From the NCBI RefSeq assembly GCF_003609775.1, contig NZ_AP018050.1:806001-870000 (forward strand): DNA of 64,000 nucleotides, in the 5' to 3' direction. The translations under genes were made by a program, and so were the position numbers. Source of the stretch: Prevotella melaninogenica. GTDB taxonomy: Bacteria > Bacteroidota > Bacteroidia > Bacteroidales > Bacteroidaceae. Shown here piece after piece: positions 36,003-44,610 of this stretch (position 1 is its first letter; each line of letters starts with the position of its first letter). The notes under the pieces were generated by a model. The model saw only the letters and a program-made list of their open reading frames with translations, made no database searches and was not told the DNA's origin.

Positions 36003-36749
36003 TTAATCGTTTTGTTCTGGCTCGTCGATCGTCTCTACGGGAGCCGTCTCTTCTGCCAATTCGCAAACTTCTTTCTTGTCGGTGAGTTGGTGAAGTTCGC
36101 CCTCGTGACAGCGATAAACCTTACCCGGGAACTGGTCAATGAGGTTGATGTTATGGGTAGACATGATAACTGTCGTACCAGCCTCGCATGAGTCCTTGAG
36201 AATACTAACGATGTTCGCAGCCGTCTCTGGGTCAAGATTACCCGTTGGCTCATCGGCAATAATAATCTTAGGAATGTTTAGCAAAGCGCGTGCAATAGCA
36301 ATACGCTGCTGCTCACCACCAGAGAGTTCACTTGGCATCTTGTTCTTCTTGTCTGTCATGCCCACCTGAGCCAACACTTCTTCGATGCGGCGGTCAATCT
36401 TCTGGCTGTTGCTCCAACCTGTTGCCTGCAAGACAAATTTGAGGTTCTTTGCTACAGAGCGGTCATGCAAGAGCTGGAAGTCTTGGAAGATAATACCCAT
36501 CTGCTTGCGGAGTGCAGGGATACGACTACGCTTGATGTTAGGCATACTCTCGTCGAGAACGACAGCCTTCTCAGCATCTTCGCTATCAATATCCAATTCA
36601 CCATAGATTGTTTTCAGCAGCGAACTCTTGCCCGAACCAACACGGCCGATGAGATAGATAAACTCTCCTTTTTCTGCCTGAAAGTCAACATCTTTCAGAA
36701 TTAAGCGTTCATCTTGATATATGTTTACCTTCTTGTAGTCTATTAACAT
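36003..36749 (-). CDS. ftsE: FtsE-like cell-division ABC ATPase
   Basis: A 248-residue ABC ATPase starting MLIDYKKVNIYQDERLILK. Walker A is GRVGSGKSSLLK, the signature is LSGGEQQRIAIARALL and Walker B is IIIADEPTGNLDPE. The overall pattern (FQDFQLLHDRSVAKNL) matches FtsE, which with membrane partner FtsX controls peptidoglycan hydrolysis at the septum. ftsX is not next to it, so assignment to another LolD-like exporter cannot be excluded. The start was set to 36749 because a -7 box lies at 36822, inside a longer frame. The tail is acidic (AEETAPVETIDEPEQND). Confidence 0.8.
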   Translation of the reverse strand: MLIDYKKVNIYQDERLILKDVDFQAEKGEFIYLIGRVGSGKSSLLKTIYGELDIDSEDAEKAVVLDESMPNIKRSRIPALRKQMGIIFQDFQLLHDRSVAKNLKFVLQATGWSNSQKIDRRIEEVLAQVGMTDKKNKMPSELSGGEQQRIAIARALLNIPKIIIADEPTGNLDPETAANIVSILKDSCEAGTTVIMSTHNINLIDQFPGKVYRCHEGELHQLTDKKEVCELAEETAPVETIDEPEQND

Positions 36750-36821
36750 GATTATCTCTGTATGATTTATTATTGTCAATTGATACTTCTGTCCATTGCC
36801 TATTGGCAAGGATTCATTCTG

Positions 36822-36829
36822 CAAAGATA
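36822..36829 (-). promoter_or_regulatory. -7 promoter box for the ftsE-lysC-lysA direction
   Basis: Minus-strand TATCTTTG, giving a leader of about 65 nt before the ATG at 36749. Confidence 0.6.
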
Positions 36830-37006
36830 CTAAAAAACACTGTAATAGATGCAGGAAATAAGAGGTTTAACGCATTTACACTTTATTATGATTGTACAAG
36901 AACAACTTTCACAAACCAATATGGCTGTGAAAGCTGATAGAACCCCTACTGTTAGAGGCTCTAATTCGCTGAATACTTTCTCATCAGACAATTTTAGGTA
37001 ACGGCA

Positions 37007-37645
37007 TTACTTGCCTTTGGCTGGTCGATGAAATGCGGCTTTCAACTTATTAGGGAAGTCAACCGACAGGGCTGAATCTTTGAAGTTAATGTAGATATCT
37101 TCGTTGTTTTTTGTCTTGATATACGTCACATTCGTATCGTCAGAATGTAAATACAATAAAATATCCTTTTGATCTTTGGTTCGGAAATGACCAACATTAT
37201 ATGCACCAAATGATATTCCATTTGTCCTAATTCCGATTGGAGGTACTATTGCATTTCCTTTTATATAGATTATGCTTGATATTGGTATTTCTTTTGCGTA
37301 TGACCCTTTTATAAACAAAGTGTCATTTCTAATCATCGTATTGTTGTCGTATCCTATGACGGGGAGGGTCCCGATGAGAAGAAGCATACTTAAAATCACA
37401 ATGATAGAGATCATGAGCACGAGCAAACCCTTCCCCTTCCTCTCTATCTTGTACAGCTGTAACAGCATGTAAATGATAGCTACTATCTCAGGGATGAGTA
37501 TAACGACAAGTTGATAATCTTCCCAATGAAAGGCAAGACAAGCGAAACCACCGACAAGGATGAAGCTACCTGCCAATATTAGTGCTATCTTTATTCTTCT
37601 CAATCGTTTAAGCCCTTCCTCGCTTTTAAGTTTCCGCAGAGTCAA
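37007..37645 (-). pseudogene. Membrane protein, C-terminal part of a gene split by IS30
   Basis: About 212 codons remain. Four hydrophobic helices (about 20-40, 46-64, 73-93, with a short fourth) are followed by a soluble domain (SSIIYIKGNAIVPPIGIRTNG...) resembling bacterial PH-like domains. The only start is a TTG at 37645, just inside the IS boundary. The matching N-terminus lies on the other side of the IS (38765-38884, same strand), which begins with a hydrophobic helix and GPDSAINFGSRIPKANAS. I therefore read it as one disrupted gene. A truncated product from the TTG cannot be excluded. Confidence 0.6.
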
Positions 37646-37660
37646 CCAGCAAGTGCAAAA

Positions 37661-38599
37661 TTACAAAACGTGTTTAAAGAACTCGCACTTTGGATTAGAA
37701 AAGTTTAATTTTTCTCTTGGTCTTTCGTTCAATTTCTTTTGTATGGACATAATTCTCTTGTCCGTATATTTATCAAACGAATCCTTTTTAGGTATATACT
37801 GCCTGATTAATTTGTTTGTATTCTCAACAGTTCCCTTTTGCCATGAACAATATGGGTCAGCGAAGTACACGGGCACTCCTAAGTATTTTGTGATGTCCTT
37901 ATGTGCTGCAAATTCAGGTCCGTTATCTGTTGTAATTGTCTTCAGGCTGTCTTTGTATGGCAGCAGTAGTTTCCTAACCACCTTTACCAGAGGCTTTGAC
38001 ATTTTTCCAAATGGCAGTTTCTGCATAAACAACATATTGGTGGATTTCTCCACTATTGTGAGTATGGCGTGCTGGGCAGGATCGACGATCAAGTCCATCT
38101 CAAAATCTCCGAATCTCTTCCCGTCAACTTCCTTACTTCTTTCATGGATACTCACCCTGTCCTTTATTGGAAGATGTCCGCCTTGGGGACGATGCCTGTA
38201 TTTCATCTTATGCCTTGTGTGCTCTGCAAGCTTCCCTGTTGTGTCATTGTGGATAATGTTATAGATGGACTGGTGGGAGACCTCTATACTCTCATTTATG
38301 CGCAGATACCCTGATATTTGTCTTGGAGACCACTGGTCGTTGATAATATATTCTTTAATTCTCCAAACTAATTCGTCGGAGAGTTTGGCGTTAGTTACCG
38401 TGCTCTTTCTGCGCTGCATAGCCATATCATGCGCCTTCGTCCAGATATACTTTCCCGAAGGCGTACTGTTGCGTTTGATTTCACGTGAGAGTGTTGACTG
38501 ACTAATACCGACGATCTCGGCAATTTCTTTTCTCGCTGTTTTCTTTTGGAGTAAGGCAAAAATTTGCGACCTTTGCTCCGAGATTAATTGATGATACAT
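37661..38599 (-). CDS. IS30-family transposase
   Basis: A 312-residue transposase starting MYHQLISEQRSQIFALLQKK. The helix-turn-helix KEIAEIVGISQSTLSREIKRN (given in part) is at about 23-43. The DDE catalytic core has FGDFEMDLIVDP (first Asp), TITTDNGPEFAAHK (second Asp) and WQKGTVENTNKLIRQYIPK (Glu), the IS30 arrangement. The frame continues upstream to 38884, but those extra 95 residues come from the palindrome and the disrupted host gene, so the internal ATG is taken as the start. It appears intact. Confidence 0.9.
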   Translation of the reverse strand: MYHQLISEQRSQIFALLQKKTARKEIAEIVGISQSTLSREIKRNSTPSGKYIWTKAHDMAMQRRKSTVTNAKLSDELVWRIKEYIINDQWSPRQISGYLRINESIEVSHQSIYNIIHNDTTGKLAEHTRHKMKYRHRPQGGHLPIKDRVSIHERSKEVDGKRFGDFEMDLIVDPAQHAILTIVEKSTNMLFMQKLPFGKMSKPLVKVVRKLLLPYKDSLKTITTDNGPEFAAHKDITKYLGVPVYFADPYCSWQKGTVENTNKLIRQYIPKKDSFDKYTDKRIMSIQKKLNERPREKLNFSNPKCEFFKHVL

Positions 38600-38626
38600 T
38601 TGCAATACAAAGTTAGTTAATCTTTG

Positions 38627-38649
38627 GGAGACTTCGGTCTCCTTTTTTA
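38627..38649 (+). terminator. Plus-strand intrinsic terminator inside the IS, upstream of the transposase
   Basis: GGAGAC-TTCG-GTCTCC followed by TTTTTTATTT. On the minus strand the same hairpin lies 28 nt before the transposase ATG and could limit its expression. Confidence 0.65.
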
Positions 38650-38674
38650 TTTGTATTGCTGGTTGTTTCTTTTT

Positions 38675-38738
38675 CCTCTCCGAGAGATGCAGACAACCTC
38701 TCGCTACGCGTCGAGAACGTCTGCATCTCTCGGAGAGG
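38675..38738. repeat. Perfect 20-bp-arm palindrome next to the transposase
   Basis: Arms at 38675-38694 and 38719-38738 are exact reverse complements, each including GAGAGATGCAGAC or its complement; the 24-nt loop holds a further TCTCG / CGAGA stem. Confidence 0.8.
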
Positions 38739-38764
38739 GACACTCTTTTATTGCACTTCGTTTT

Positions 38765-38884
38765 GGAACTTGCATTCGCTTTCGGTATTCTTGACCCAAA
38801 ATTGATAGCAGAATCTGGCCCAATAGTGCTTCCGAGAACAATTAGCGGTAAGCTCATCAGTAGTATTACAATGATGTCTATCAT
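38765..38884 (-). pseudogene. N-terminal fragment of the membrane gene split by IS30
   Basis: About 40 codons starting MIDIIVILLMSLPLIVLG, a membrane helix, then GPDSAINFGSRIPKANASS, reminiscent of SdpI-type proteins. The reading frame then runs into IS sequence. It is the same strand and order as the fragment at 37007-37645. Confidence 0.55.
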
Positions 38885-38933
38885 ATCTCAACTTATGTTG
38901 AATTTATTTATGTAGTATCAAACAACTTTGTTA

Positions 38934-41486
38934 TCAAGGTTTATAATAGAAGCTAAGCATCAGTTCTCTACCTCTAATGTCTTGATTGCTAAAGCTACTT
39001 GAAAGCGTATTGTTAATTCCATAGCTATAGTTTTTATTATTAAAGACGTTATTCCACGCAAGACTCAGGTCGAAGTGTTTGGCTTTGAATATCAAAGTGA
39101 AGTCTTGAAAGAACATATCCTTAAACTCCTTTTGTGCTATCTCGTTATGATAGTATTCCGTCAAAGTTTCCAAACTTAAAACCTTACAAAGGGGTATTCT
39201 AAGGCTTCCCTCATGCTTCCAACTATTTAGATTAGACGTCTTTCTGAAAGCAGGCATCTTCATCTGGTGAAAGCCATAAGTAAGTTTATAATTTATATCG
39301 ACACCCTTTATCAAACCAATATCAAGATCAGAGGTAAGTCTTAAGTTCTTTGTGTCGTAAGGCATTCGTTGGCTATTCTGTACCATATAACTATTCATGG
39401 CATTATATAAAGCCTTTACATTTAGCTTTCCTTTTAAGAAGCCTATGCCTTGTGAACCCATTAGGAACATATTCCAGCTATTATATTTTGTTTCTTCTGG
39501 AGTCAATGATTCTACGATATAGTTGCCCACATAATCTTGAGTTGATGTATAAGGAGAGGTTCCAAACGACTTTGTTATGCGTAATCGTATAGAAGTGCCT
39601 TTCAGAGCATCGCTATAAACAACTCCTATTCCTACGCTTTTTTCTTTGTTTAAATTATAGCCTGCCAGACCTTTGTTCATATATTGATAATCTTGCAGTA
39701 CCAAAGTTGGATAAAATTGGGCAGCATTAATCTGCATTGTATTAATGGATGCATTAGCCGAGAATGTCCATGTTGCTGTGGCTTTCCATCTTATATGGAG
39801 GTTAGGGGAGAATAAGAATTTAGACTGACCATTATCTAAACTATACTTATAATGGTTGTACGACATATCGCCAGATAATGTGAAATTAAAGTCCTTCACC
39901 GTATATTCAATGCTCGGATTGGTATAGAAACTTGCAAATGTAAAGCTGCTTTTGCCCATCAGTAGTCCAATACTATCTGGAACTCCCACTAAATCAGAAG
40001 TGAAGCGGTGTTCTCCTGCATTTACTCCTATTTCTCCTGATAGAATAAATCTACCTATTCTAAGACTTCCACTTACGTCCGTATTCGTTTCATAGTAATG
40101 TTGATTAATAGACTGTACCAGTGAATCGACATATAGTTGTTGCGGACGTACATCCATTATATTCTTTGATTGCAGAGTAATAAGGCGTTTGCCATATTTC
40201 TTCATTATACTGAAATTATCTTTTAATGTATAAATCGGAAGATTACCCATCATCATGTGAGGTTGAGTCCCCTGTTCATTCAGCCATTGTTTGTTCCAAG
40301 AGAAGTCACCAGAAAGCTCATTTTTAAGATAATGATTATTAGCGTTATTCTCGTATTTTATCTTTGCAAAGAGGTCATTACTTTTCTCCAAATACTGTTT
40401 TCTGTTTTCTATTGTCTTTATACCGCTATTCGTATAAAAGTCTGAATGGCGCAAAGAGGTAGCCTCATTACGGTCATTGGCAAATGTAACCTGTACGCTT
40501 ACCTGAGAGTTTTCATCTATACGCTGTAGTGCATTCAAACTAACAGCATGTGTGCGGTTAAATAATGAACGTCCTTTGAGCAATAGAGGCGATGGTGAAG
40601 GAAGAGAGAGCATAGCTGACAAAGGACTTTGTAGCTCATCAAAATTTAAAAGTTTGTCCGTCTCTCTCCTTATATTCTTACCTATATTATTTGTTTTATA
40701 GGTGAGAATTGTCTGAAAAGAAGGCTTCAGACGCATGGCAAAGGTTTCATAATTCCACAATCCTCCATGACTCTTTAGTCCTATGCCACCGCTATAGGTC
40801 GTCATCCAGCGTGCCTTGGCTCCTTGTTTCATCTTAATATTGATAGCATTATCGTCAGAATAAGTAAAATCATCTAATACACGGATAGGTTGATGATGCT
40901 TCATTACTTCTACTGTTGCTACATCCTCTTGGGGCAGTGACTTTGTTGCCAAGCCATATTTCCCTCCCATCAGATCCATCCCTTCTATATAGAAGTTGCT
41001 GATAGACTTTCCCTCGTATTGTATCTCGCCATTCTCTTTATTCACATCAAAGCCCGGGACACGTGCAAGAACATCAGCTAATGTTCGGTCTCCTTCTCTT
41101 TTATAGGTAGTGAGTAGATATTGAATCGTATCGCCTTTTATCTTAATTGGTTTTGCCTTTACAGTTATCTCCGATAACGTTTTCGTATCTTCCTCTAATG
41201 TAATATGCTGTGCAGGCATATCCATTGTAACCTTTAATTCCTGCTTTTTATAACTTATTGCTGAAATAGATAGAATATTACCTTCTTGTGCTGTAATGGT
41301 AAATTTCCCCTTAGCATCTGTCTGACAGAAATGTAATGTCTTTTTTGTGGTTGCATCTACAGTCTTGATAATAGCTGCAGACACAGGGTGTCCTCCTACG
41401 TCAGTAACGACACCTTCCACTATCCTCTGTGCACTTATTGACTGTACAAGTAGGATAAGCAAACATAAAATAATATATTTCTTCAT
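38934..41486 (-). CDS. TonB-dependent-receptor-like outer membrane protein with carboxypeptidase-regulatory domain
   Basis: An 850-residue protein with signal peptide (MKKYIILCLLILLVQSISAQ), an N-terminal CarboxypepD_reg-like beta domain (about 23-105, VEGVVTDVGGHPVSAAII), a plug-like region (TLADVLARVPGFDVNKENG, then YIEGMDLMGGKYG) and a long beta-rich barrel ending in an aromatic residue near the C-terminus (MLSFYYKP). It probably sits in the outer membrane. No SusD partner is adjacent; instead a GLPGLI protein precedes it by 10 nt, a pairing common in Bacteroidota. The substrate is unknown. Confidence 0.75.
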   Translation of the reverse strand: MKKYIILCLLILLVQSISAQRIVEGVVTDVGGHPVSAAIIKTVDATTKKTLHFCQTDAKGKFTITAQEGNILSISAISYKKQELKVTMDMPAQHITLEEDTKTLSEITVKAKPIKIKGDTIQYLLTTYKREGDRTLADVLARVPGFDVNKENGEIQYEGKSISNFYIEGMDLMGGKYGLATKSLPQEDVATVEVMKHHQPIRVLDDFTYSDDNAINIKMKQGAKARWMTTYSGGIGLKSHGGLWNYETFAMRLKPSFQTILTYKTNNIGKNIRRETDKLLNFDELQSPLSAMLSLPSPSPLLLKGRSLFNRTHAVSLNALQRIDENSQVSVQVTFANDRNEATSLRHSDFYTNSGIKTIENRKQYLEKSNDLFAKIKYENNANNHYLKNELSGDFSWNKQWLNEQGTQPHMMMGNLPIYTLKDNFSIMKKYGKRLITLQSKNIMDVRPQQLYVDSLVQSINQHYYETNTDVSGSLRIGRFILSGEIGVNAGEHRFTSDLVGVPDSIGLLMGKSSFTFASFYTNPSIEYTVKDFNFTLSGDMSYNHYKYSLDNGQSKFLFSPNLHIRWKATATWTFSANASINTMQINAAQFYPTLVLQDYQYMNKGLAGYNLNKEKSVGIGVVYSDALKGTSIRLRITKSFGTSPYTSTQDYVGNYIVESLTPEETKYNSWNMFLMGSQGIGFLKGKLNVKALYNAMNSYMVQNSQRMPYDTKNLRLTSDLDIGLIKGVDINYKLTYGFHQMKMPAFRKTSNLNSWKHEGSLRIPLCKVLSLETLTEYYHNEIAQKEFKDMFFQDFTLIFKAKHFDLSLAWNNVFNNKNYSYGINNTLSSSFSNQDIRGRELMLSFYYKP

Positions 41487-41496
41487 TAGTAATATC

Positions 41497-42258
41497 TTAT
41501 TCTAATTCCATTTCGGGAATAAAGATTGTATTCTTTGGATAGAGCGTATGGTTTGAAGCCTTTTTTAAATAAGAGAGTCGATCTATATCCTTATACTTTT
41601 TCTCCCAGAAATTATAAAACTTGACAGGTGGCAACTGCTCTCTTTTTATGTTACTTGCAATTATGTCTAAATAGCCATCGCAATGTGCAGCTAAGATTAA
41701 ACCGGGTAGTCCACCTAATTTCCACGGACCGAGCGGTAAAGGAATCTCCTCACTGAACCACACCTTCCAGTCTCGTCCACGGAAATGTGTGGTTGCCATC
41801 GTGCAATTAAAGCCTATGACACTTCGTGTACTGTCTTCGTGAATAACCCATTCTGGTGTGGGTATGTCCTCTGTTATCTTATAGTGAGAGTCCCAAACCT
41901 GTGTATAGGTTGTCATTTTTCCGTCTTCAAGATTTCTGTAAAGATAATCACGACTATTAGGACTTTCTACCTTATGGGTAGTCTTATTATTATTGCGAGC
42001 AGCTTTTATCATTTCATTAATTATCGCCAAAGCCGTCTCAGGGTTGCTCCCTAAGGAATCGAAGCGCAAAGTATGATAGCTAAAGTATTCACTTACATTT
42101 TTCCCTATCCTAAGTGCATAGTCATCATAACTGTTAAGATACTTTGTGTGATAACTGATTTCGAGAATGCTCGGTTCAATGATATGTGTCTCTTGTCCAA
42201 AGCAACTAAGCAGTGACAACATGAATGTGATACAGAAAGAGTATAATTTCATAATCAT
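41497..42258 (-). CDS. GLPGLI family protein
   Basis: A 253-residue exported protein with signal peptide (MKLYSFCITFMLSLLSCFGQ) and the family hallmark GPWKLGGLPGLIL at about 178-190, preceded by WFSEEIPLP. GLPGLI proteins are Bacteroidota envelope proteins of unknown function, often encoded next to TonB-dependent-like proteins, as here. The ATG two codons further in (MKLYSF) is an equally good start. The Cys in LLSCFG could be a lipidation site, which is uncertain. It is the first gene of a two-gene unit with a promoter at 42334. Confidence 0.85.
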   Translation of the reverse strand: MIMKLYSFCITFMLSLLSCFGQETHIIEPSILEISYHTKYLNSYDDYALRIGKNVSEYFSYHTLRFDSLGSNPETALAIINEMIKAARNNNKTTHKVESPNSRDYLYRNLEDGKMTTYTQVWDSHYKITEDIPTPEWVIHEDSTRSVIGFNCTMATTHFRGRDWKVWFSEEIPLPLGPWKLGGLPGLILAAHCDGYLDIIASNIKREQLPPVKFYNFWEKKYKDIDRLSYLKKASNHTLYPKNTIFIPEMELE

Positions 42259-42333
42259 TAATTTAATGTGTTTAGGGATAGTCCTCTGCAGGTTAGTTTC
42301 TTTTCTTTATAGGGCTCATTGATTAAGATATCG

Positions 42334-42341
42334 CAAATATA
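42334..42341 (-). promoter_or_regulatory. -7 promoter box for the GLPGLI / receptor unit
   Basis: Minus-strand TATATTTG, 75 nt upstream of the GLPGLI start codon. Confidence 0.5.
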
Positions 42342-42467
42342 TAATAATATTCAATACGACGCAACTATTTGGCTCAATAATTTGCTGCGTATTATGTGAG
42401 GGGATAGTAGTTGTGTTTATAGCTTTCGTGGGCAATGTAAAATAAATTCACAACGTGCTTTTTTATT

Positions 42468-42577
42468 GATGCTCTTTTGGCTTCTAAAAGATGCCCTTTT
42501 AGCTTTCAAAAGGGCGTTAATTGAAGTGTTACTAACGCCCTTTTGAAGTCCAAGAAAGCACCTTTTACTTTTGTGTT
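42468..42577 (+). repeat. Intergenic 5 x 22-nt repeat element, copy C
   Basis: Five 22-nt units, of which unit 3 is the most altered (GGGCGTTAATTG). The rest of 42342-42867 has only the hairpin at 42720 and no gene. Confidence 0.85.
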
Positions 42578-42719
42578 TTGCAAGTGTTTGGTTCTCTGTT
42601 AGTTACAAAGATAGTGGAAAGGGATGATTTTTGACCTTTTTAGAGAGATTTTTAACGATTTTGTGTCAATATTTTTCATAACCAACGAGGCTTTGTTTTT
42701 AGAAAAGAAGCAAAAGAAA

Positions 42720-42761
42720 AAGCGGTATAATGACGTCGCAAAAGTTCGTCTTATACCGCTT
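42720..42761 (-). terminator. Candidate terminator of the fumarase gene
   Basis: AAGCGGTATAA / TTATACCGCTT (11 bp) with an inner GACG / CGTC, followed on the minus strand by TTTTTCTTTT. It lies about 105 nt past the fumarase stop. Confidence 0.6.
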
Positions 42762-42867
42762 TGTAAGATGAGGCTATACCTATGTTTCGTTAGGAAAAGG
42801 GATGTCCTTTCCTGCGATTTACGATTAATAGCATCGTTAGTATAGCTGTTTTATGTGCTGGGGTAGG

Positions 42868-44514
42868 TTACTTCTCGCAGCTGCAGCCCGTCCAAGGCTT
42901 CAACTCTTTGAAGAAGTCGTGACCCTTATCGTCAACGAGGATGAAGGCAGGGAAGTCCTCAACGGTAATCTTCCAAACAGCTTCCATACCGAGTTCTGGA
43001 TACTCTACGCATTCAATACTCTTGATGCTGCTCTGTGAGAGAACGGCAGCCACACCACCGATAGTACCGAGGTAGAAACCACCATGCTTCTGACAAGCAT
43101 CTGTCACAGCCTGTGTACGATTACCCTTAGCAATCATTACGAGTGATGCACCGTGTGCTTGGAACTCATCTACGTATGGGTCCATACGATTGGCAGTGGT
43201 AGGTCCCATTGAACCACATGGATAACCCTCTGGAGTCTTAGCTGGTCCGGCATAGAGGACAGGGTAGTTCTTGAAGTACTCTGGCAACTCCTCGCCTGCA
43301 TCCAAACGAGCCTTAAGCTTAGCGTGAGCAATGTCACGAGCAACAATGATGGTACCCTTGAGGTTGACACGTGTTGAAACAGGATATTTTGTCAGCTCAG
43401 CACGAACAGCATCCATACCCTTGTCGAGGTCGATCTCTACGCCCTTCGCACCTTCTCCTGGCTTGCGGTACTCCTCTGGAATCAACTCGCTTGGGTTGGT
43501 GTCCATCTTCTCCAACCAAATACCGTCCTTGTTGATCTTCGCTTTGATGTTACGGTCAGCAGAACAGCTAACACCCATACCGATAGGGCAGCTTGCACCG
43601 TGGCGTGGCAGACGGATGATACGGATGTCGTGAGCAAGATACTTACCACCGAACTGTGCGCCAAGACCAATCTTGTGAGCCTCTTTGAGGAGCTTCTCCT
43701 CGAGATCGATGTCGCGGAAAGCACGCCCTGTCTCGTCACCAGTAGTAGGAAGATTGTCATAATACTTGATACTTCCGAGTTTAACAGTGAGGAGGTTCTT
43801 CTCTGCAGAAGTACCACCAATCACGAAGCAGATGTGGTAAGGAGGACAAGCAGCAGTACCGAGGCTCTTCATCTTCTCAACGAGGAAAGGAATGAGAGTG
43901 CCCTCGTTCTGGATAGTAGCTTTGGTCATTGGGTAGAAGTAGGTCTTGTTAGCAGAGCCACCACCCTTTGCTACCATTACGAAACGATATTCTGCACCCT
44001 CAACAGCCTCGATGTCAATCTGTGCAGGGAGGTTACACTTGGTATTCACCTCGTCGTACATATTGAGCGGAGCGTTCTGTGAGTAGCGGAGATTCTCCTC
44101 TGTAAAGGTGTTGAATACACCACGAGAGAGTGCCTCTTCGTCCTCGAAACCTGTCCATACCTGCTGACCCTTCTCACCGTGAATGATAGCAGTACCGGTG
44201 TCCTGGCAGAAAGGCAGTACGCCCTTCACAGCTGTCTCAGCATTGCGGAGGAACTGGAGAGCTACGTACTTGTCGTTCTCTGATGCCTCTGGGTCGGTCA
44301 GAATCTTTGCAACTTGCTCGTTGTGTGCACGACGGAGCATGAACTCACAATCGTGGAAAGCCTCCTGTGCGAGCAAAGTAAGAGCTTCTTTGCTTACCTT
44401 CAGGATTTCTTTACCTTCAAACTCACCAACGCTGATACCTTCCTTTGATACCAGACGATACTCGGTGTCATCTTTGCCCAATTGGAACATTGGTGCATAC
44501 TTGAATTCTGCCAT
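42868..44514 (-). CDS. fumA: Fumarate hydratase class I (iron-sulfur)
   Basis: A 548-residue class I fumarase, N-terminal and C-terminal halves in one chain. It interconverts fumarate and malate with a 4Fe-4S cluster. Candidate cluster ligands are in [10 protein letters not shown] (about 111), [10 protein letters not shown] (about 232) and [14 protein letters not shown] (about 317). The C-terminal half holds the [14 protein letters not shown] block, and the protein ends WTGCSCEK. In anaerobic Bacteroidales this enzyme serves the reductive succinate pathway. An 11-bp hairpin sits right before the start codon. Confidence 0.94.
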   Translation of the reverse strand: MAEFKYAPMFQLGKDDTEYRLVSKEGISVGEFEGKEILKVSKEALTLLAQEAFHDCEFMLRRAHNEQVAKILTDPEASENDKYVALQFLRNAETAVKGVLPFCQDTGTAIIHGEKGQQVWTGFEDEEALSRGVFNTFTEENLRYSQNAPLNMYDEVNTKCNLPAQIDIEAVEGAEYRFVMVAKGGGSANKTYFYPMTKATIQNEGTLIPFLVEKMKSLGTAACPPYHICFVIGGTSAEKNLLTVKLGSIKYYDNLPTTGDETGRAFRDIDLEEKLLKEAHKIGLGAQFGGKYLAHDIRIIRLPRHGASCPIGMGVSCSADRNIKAKINKDGIWLEKMDTNPSELIPEEYRKPGEGAKGVEIDLDKGMDAVRAELTKYPVSTRVNLKGTIIVARDIAHAKLKARLDAGEELPEYFKNYPVLYAGPAKTPEGYPCGSMGPTTANRMDPYVDEFQAHGASLVMIAKGNRTQAVTDACQKHGGFYLGTIGGVAAVLSQSSIKSIECVEYPELGMEAVWKITVEDFPAFILVDDKGHDFFKELKPWTGCSCEK

Positions 44515-44527
44515 AATGTTTTGTTTA

Positions 44528-44559
44528 CCTGTCTGCCCATTATCGATAGGGCAGACAGG
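44528..44559. promoter_or_regulatory. Hairpin in the fumarase leader
   Basis: Perfect 11-bp stem CCTGTCTGCCC / GGGCAGACAGG with a 10-nt loop, 13 nt upstream of the fumarase ATG. No T-run follows on the coding strand, so a leader structure or processing site is more likely than a terminator in that direction. Confidence 0.55.
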
Positions 44560-44610
44560 GCTTTTTCTATTTGTTTATAATATGTTTTTGTATTCTTTTC
44601 TTACTGTTTA

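Larger units (their letters stand above)
37650..38790 (-). mobile_element. IS30-family insertion sequence (ends approximate)
   Basis: A transposase gene with flanking sequence of about 1.1 kb. Possible terminal repeats are TTACAAAACGTGT near 37654 (+ strand) and TTCCAAAACGAAGT near 38768 (- strand). They are imperfect and no clean target duplication was found, so the ends are tentative. Confidence 0.65.

Noticed and set aside
36750..36824. Longer start for the FtsE-like protein
   Set aside because: A promoter box overlaps the upstream start, and family members begin near MLIDYKKV.
38600..38884. Extended N-terminus of the IS30 transposase
   Set aside because: It is encoded by the palindrome and the interrupted host gene. 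The conserved transposase begins at MYHQLISEQ.
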